Positions 61,604 to 64,000 of a stretch of DNA of 64,000 bases are shown here, piece by piece; positions within the stretch are counted from its first letter, which is position 1; each line of letters begins with the position of its first letter. Made by a program: the position numbers and the translations under genes. The notes under the pieces are model-generated. The model worked only from the letters and a program-made list of their open reading frames with translations. It ran no database searches and was not told the DNA's origin. The stretch spans positions 248,001-312,000 of the forward strand of contig CBIHNF010000001.1 of NCBI GenBank assembly GCA_966211335.1, read 5' to 3'. This DNA comes from JAPWJZ01 sp966211335. GTDB lineage: Bacteria > Pseudomonadota > Alphaproteobacteria > Micavibrionales > UBA2020.

Positions 61604-62215
61604 ATGAACGTCACTTTGCATGAGGGCGACCTGCCCGACGGCCTCGACCTTGGCCCCCTTGTCGCTATCGACACCGAAACGCTGGGGCTGAAGCCCGTGC
61701 GCGACCGCCTCTGCCTTGTGCAGCTGTCGGCGGGTGACGGCAATGTGCATCTGGTGAAGTTCGACGGCAGCGATTATTCCGCGCCGAACCTGAAAAAGCT
61801 GCTGACCGACAAGAACGTGGTCAAGCTGTTCCACTTCGCCCGTTTCGATGTGGGTGTCATGCACAGCTACCTGGGCGTCGTGACCGCGCCGATTTACTGC
61901 ACCAAGATCGCCAGCAAAATCGCCCGCACCTATACCAACCACCATTCGCTCAAAAACCTCTGCAAGGATCTCCTCGGCATCGACATCGACAAGCAGCAGC
62001 AAACGACCGACTGGGGCGCCAAAACCCTGTCGCCGGAACAGATTGAATATGCCGCGACGGACGTTCTCCACCTGCACCGCATGAAAGACGTCCTAGACGA
62101 ATCACTGAAGCGCGAAAACCGCTATGACATGGCAGCCGCCTGCTTCGGCTTCCTGCCGACCCGCGCGCTGCTGGATGTCGCCGGCTGGGCGGATGAGGAC
62201 ATTTTCTCCCATTAA
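61604..62215 (+). CDS. rnd: short ribonuclease D-like 3'-5' exonuclease
   Basis: A 203-aa DEDDy exonuclease. The Exo I Asp/Glu are D23 and E25 (AIDTETLGL), Exo II Asp82 is in FHFARFDVGVM, and Exo III is Y149-x3-D153 (YAATDVLHL). It lacks the HRDC domain of full-length RNase D, as do many alphaproteobacterial forms. It acts in tRNA 3' processing. In Alphaproteobacteria it often precedes kdsD-lptC, as here. ATG 61604 is used, with AAAGGG about 12 nt upstream. Confidence 0.92.
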   Translation: MNVTLHEGDLPDGLDLGPLVAIDTETLGLKPVRDRLCLVQLSAGDGNVHLVKFDGSDYSAPNLKKLLTDKNVVKLFHFARFDVGVMHSYLGVVTAPIYCTKIASKIARTYTNHHSLKNLCKDLLGIDIDKQQQTTDWGAKTLSPEQIEYAATDVLHLHRMKDVLDESLKRENRYDMAAACFGFLPTRALLDVAGWADEDIFSH

Positions 62216-62226
62216 TTTCAGGTGAA

Positions 62227-62264
62227 TATGTCAATTTGAACCGAATCTTGCGGTAATTGACATA
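62227..62264. repeat. 10-bp perfect inverted repeat over the kdsD promoter
   Basis: TATGTCAATT (62227-62236) and AATTGACATA (62255-62264) are exact inverted copies with 18 nt between. The right arm contains the -35 hexamer TTGACA of the kdsD promoter. The structure may be an operator or may fold in RNA from upstream. Confidence 0.6.
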
Positions 62265-62285
62265 ACTGCATTAATTTGATAGATA
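62257..62285 (+). promoter_or_regulatory. sigma70 promoter of kdsD-lptC
   Basis: TTGACA (62257-62262), a 17-nt spacer and TAGATA (62280-62285). AT-rich surroundings in otherwise GC-rich DNA. A leader of about 80 nt would precede the ATG at 62372. Confidence 0.75.
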
Positions 62286-62287
62286 TT

Positions 62288-62347
62288 TTATGCCGTAAAC
62301 CGCATGATATTGCGGCATAAAGACCCTATATTTGCCGCAAGGCAAAT
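62288..62347 (+). promoter_or_regulatory. structured kdsD leader: inverted repeat plus GNRA hairpin
   Basis: TTATGCCG (62288-62295) and CGGCATAA (62313-62320) form an 8-bp inverted repeat around the expected transcription start. CCGCA/TGCGG (62300-62304 and 62311-62315) is an alternative pairing that shares its right arm. ATTTGCC (62330-62336), GCAA loop and GGCAAAT (62341-62347) form a perfect hairpin with a GNRA loop, 24 nt before the start codon. Confidence 0.55.
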
Positions 62348-62371
62348 CACCCTTTCCGAAAGTCAGCATCC

Positions 62372-63385
62372 ATGGCCATTACGAAGCTCAGCGACAACCG
62401 CAAATCGGCGAGCCACGCCAAGGATATCGAAACCGCCCGCAGAGTCCTGACGACAGAGGGCGACGCTCTGCTGGAAATGGCAAAAATCCTCGACGAGCGT
62501 TTCAGCCAGGCCATCGAAATGATCTCCGCCGCCGAAGGCCGCGTGATTGTGACCGGCATGGGCAAGAGCGGCCATGTCGGCAAAAAAATAGCAGCGACGC
62601 TTGCCTCCACCGGCACGCCGTCCTTCTTCGTGCACCCGGCTGAAAGCAGCCATGGCGACATGGGCATGATTGTGCGCGGCGACGTGGTGCTGGCGCTTTC
62701 CAACTCCGGCGAGGCGAAAGAGCTGCTGGATCTCATCGAATACACGCGCCGCTTCGCGATCCCCCTCATCGGCATCACCAGCCGCCCTGAATCGATGCTC
62801 GGCTCCAAATCCGATATCACCCTGCTGCTGCCGCCCTGCCCGGAAGCCTGCCCGAATGGCCTCGCGCCCACGACCTCCACCACCATGACGCTCGCCCTTG
62901 GCGATGCGATTGCGATTACGCTGCTGGAGCGCAAAGGCTTCACCGCAAAAGACTTCAAGATTTTCCACCCCGGCGGCAAACTGGGCCAGCAGCTGATGCG
63001 CGTCACGGAAATCATGCATACCGGCGCCAGCCTGCCGATCGCGTCTGAAGATGTTTCGGTCGCGGACGCCGTCAAAATCATCAGCGACAAGGGCTTTGGC
63101 TGTATTGCGCTGACCGCGGCCGACGGCACGCTTGCCGGCATCATCACCGACGGCGATATCCGCCGCCACCTGACGGATGGCCTTTCATCCCGCACGGCAA
63201 AAGACGTCATGACCAAGAACCCGAAGGTTGCGACCGAAGGCATGCTGGTGGCGGAAGCCATGGCGGTCATGAACGACCTCAAAAACACCTATCGCAAAAT
63301 CACCACGCTTGTTGTCATCAACGACGAGAAAAAACCCGTCGGCCTGCTGCACCTGCACGACTGCCTGCGCGCAGGCTTCGCGTGA
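62372..63385 (+). CDS. kdsD: arabinose-5-phosphate isomerase (KdsD/KpsF/GutQ)
   Basis: A 337-aa enzyme making arabinose-5-phosphate from ribulose-5-phosphate for Kdo and LPS. The SIS domain (about 40-200) has VTGMGKSGHVGKKIAATLAS and ALSNSGEAKELLDL. Two CBS domains follow (about 210-265 and 275-335), with IITDGDIRRHL in the first. Of full length. The stop overlaps the lptC start by GTGA, linking sugar precursor supply to LPS export. Confidence 0.95.
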   Translation: MAITKLSDNRKSASHAKDIETARRVLTTEGDALLEMAKILDERFSQAIEMISAAEGRVIVTGMGKSGHVGKKIAATLASTGTPSFFVHPAESSHGDMGMIVRGDVVLALSNSGEAKELLDLIEYTRRFAIPLIGITSRPESMLGSKSDITLLLPPCPEACPNGLAPTTSTTMTLALGDAIAITLLERKGFTAKDFKIFHPGGKLGQQLMRVTEIMHTGASLPIASEDVSVADAVKIISDKGFGCIALTAADGTLAGIITDGDIRRHLTDGLSSRTAKDVMTKNPKVATEGMLVAEAMAVMNDLKNTYRKITTLVVINDEKKPVGLLHLHDCLRAGFA

Positions 63386-64000
63386 GCGAGGGGCCGGAAC
63401 GCCTTCGCAGTTTCGGCAACGGCAGCCGCAGCCGCCTGTCCGCCTTTGGCGCAGGCTATACCTGGTTTGTGCGTATCACCAAAATTGCCCTGCCGCTGGG
63501 CGCGCTGATCATTATCGGTGTTGTCGTGACGCGCATGTCATCCACCCCGCAGGCGCTGCAGCTGGCGGATATCCCGAAGCAGGAAAAAACCAAGCCGGGG
63601 CAGAGTGCGCTTGAACAGGCCCGCTATGAAGGCACGGATTCACAAGGACGTAAATATACCCTGACCGCCGACCGCGCCATCCGCGACATGACCTCGCTGC
63701 AGGCGGTTGCGCTTGAAAAGCCCAAAGGCGAAATCGCACTCGAGAATAACGGCTGGCTGAAGCTGGAGGCCAACCGAGGCCGCTATGACAACGGCACCGG
63801 CAAATTGAATTTATCCGAAGGCGTGCGGCTGGAGCATAGCAGCGGCTATACCATTACGCTGCAGGATGCGGACGTGGATGTCAAAACCCGCCATGTCATG
63901 ACCAATAAGACCGTGCAGGTGACAGGCCCCATCGGCGATATTGATGCCGCCACGCTGGAAGTCACCGACGGCGGCGACCTGATTATTTTCGGCGGCCCCG
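63382..64000 (+). CDS. lptC: LPS export protein LptC, truncated by window end
   Basis: At least 206 residues are visible and no stop is reached. GTG at 63382 overlaps the kdsD stop. One N-terminal membrane helix (IALPLGALIIIGVVV) precedes a periplasmic beta-jellyroll typical of LptC: DSQGRKYTLTADRAIRD, VQVTGPIGDIDAATLEV. It bridges the LptB2FG transporter and LptA. The kdsD-lptC order is conserved and would normally be followed by lptA and lptB beyond the window. Confidence 0.9.
   Translation, partial: MSEGPERLRSFGNGSRSRLSAFGAGYTWFVRITKIALPLGALIIIGVVVTRMSSTPQALQLADIPKQEKTKPGQSALEQARYEGTDSQGRKYTLTADRAIRDMTSLQAVALEKPKGEIALENNGWLKLEANRGRYDNGTGKLNLSEGVRLEHSSGYTITLQDADVDVKTRHVMTNKTVQVTGPIGDIDAATLEVTDGGDLIIFGGP

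Noticed and set aside
1..64000. CRISPR arrays, insertion sequences and transposases
   Set aside because: I saw no regularly spaced direct repeats, no transposase motifs and no terminal inverted repeats with target duplications.

Overview
The window looks like a chromosomal segment of a GC-rich alphaproteobacterium. The pointers are the TrcR/DUF1013 regulator, a YdcH/DUF465 protein, the order petA-petB-petC near trmL and hemF, the DUF1285/Nudix/CCA block divergent from moxR, and the RNase D-kdsD-lptC block. All three blocks are familiar alphaproteobacterial neighbourhoods. I cannot name a genus. The coding density is high, with many 4-nt start/stop overlaps. There is no rRNA, CRISPR array, transposase, integrase or phage module. 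Two tRNAs are present, Ala(GGC) and Leu(CAG).

Layout. 1-3 kb: a small ORF, trcR, ydcH-like, an alpha/beta hydrolase and a Sel1 lipoprotein. 3-9 kb: a Na/Pi cotransporter, the cytochrome bc1 operon and a TraX-like membrane protein. 9-13 kb: trmL and hemF, then cca-nudix-DUF1285 on the other strand. 13-16.3 kb: an unknown membrane protein, a MoxR ATPase and an unknown protein, without the DUF58 partner usually found. 16-22.6 kb: RNA cyclic phosphodiesterase, aldo/keto reductase, and tesA divergent from ybbA-ybbP, then a BI-1 family protein. 22.8-27.3 kb: tRNA-Ala, small envelope proteins including a 25-residue microprotein, then ogt divergent from a fused Ada-AlkA gene. 27.3-33.8 kb: a YddA-type ABC exporter split in two, cyanophycin synthetase, and an HD protein with a nearly complete class I phosphodiesterase signature. 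34-41 kb: lemA-TPM-TPM, greB, a COQ10/RatA-like protein, a CYTH protein, AidB-type acyl-CoA dehydrogenase with divergent TetR, and a fructosamine kinase-like protein. 41-50 kb: mnmC, a VanX-like dipeptidase, a ThDP enzyme, and a peptide-transporter operon without ATPase genes. 50-56 kb: TPR protein, alanine dehydrogenase with a coupled Cys-rich microprotein, ornithine aminotransferase and an acetyltransferase. 56-64 kb: a WrbA-like flavoprotein, tandem paralogous membrane proteins, pmbA, a receiver/degenerate-GGDEF protein, tRNA-Leu, RNase D, kdsD and the start of lptC, which runs off the end.

Themes. Respiration and haem (petABC, hemF), tRNA maturation and modification (cca, trmL, mnmC), alkylation repair (ogt, ada-alkA, aidB), nitrogen storage and amino-acid turnover (cphA, ald, rocD), and envelope biogenesis (kdsD, lptC, tesA, VanX-like, lipoproteins) are all represented.

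The items most worth a second look are: a candidate minus-strand small RNA at about 2996-3140 whose unpaired segment is antisense to a ribosome-binding site; the MoxR locus with unrecognised partners; the class I PDE-like protein; the 25-aa microprotein pair; the Cys-rich protein coupled to ald; the inverted repeat between ogt and ada-alkA; and the inverted repeats ahead of kdsD.
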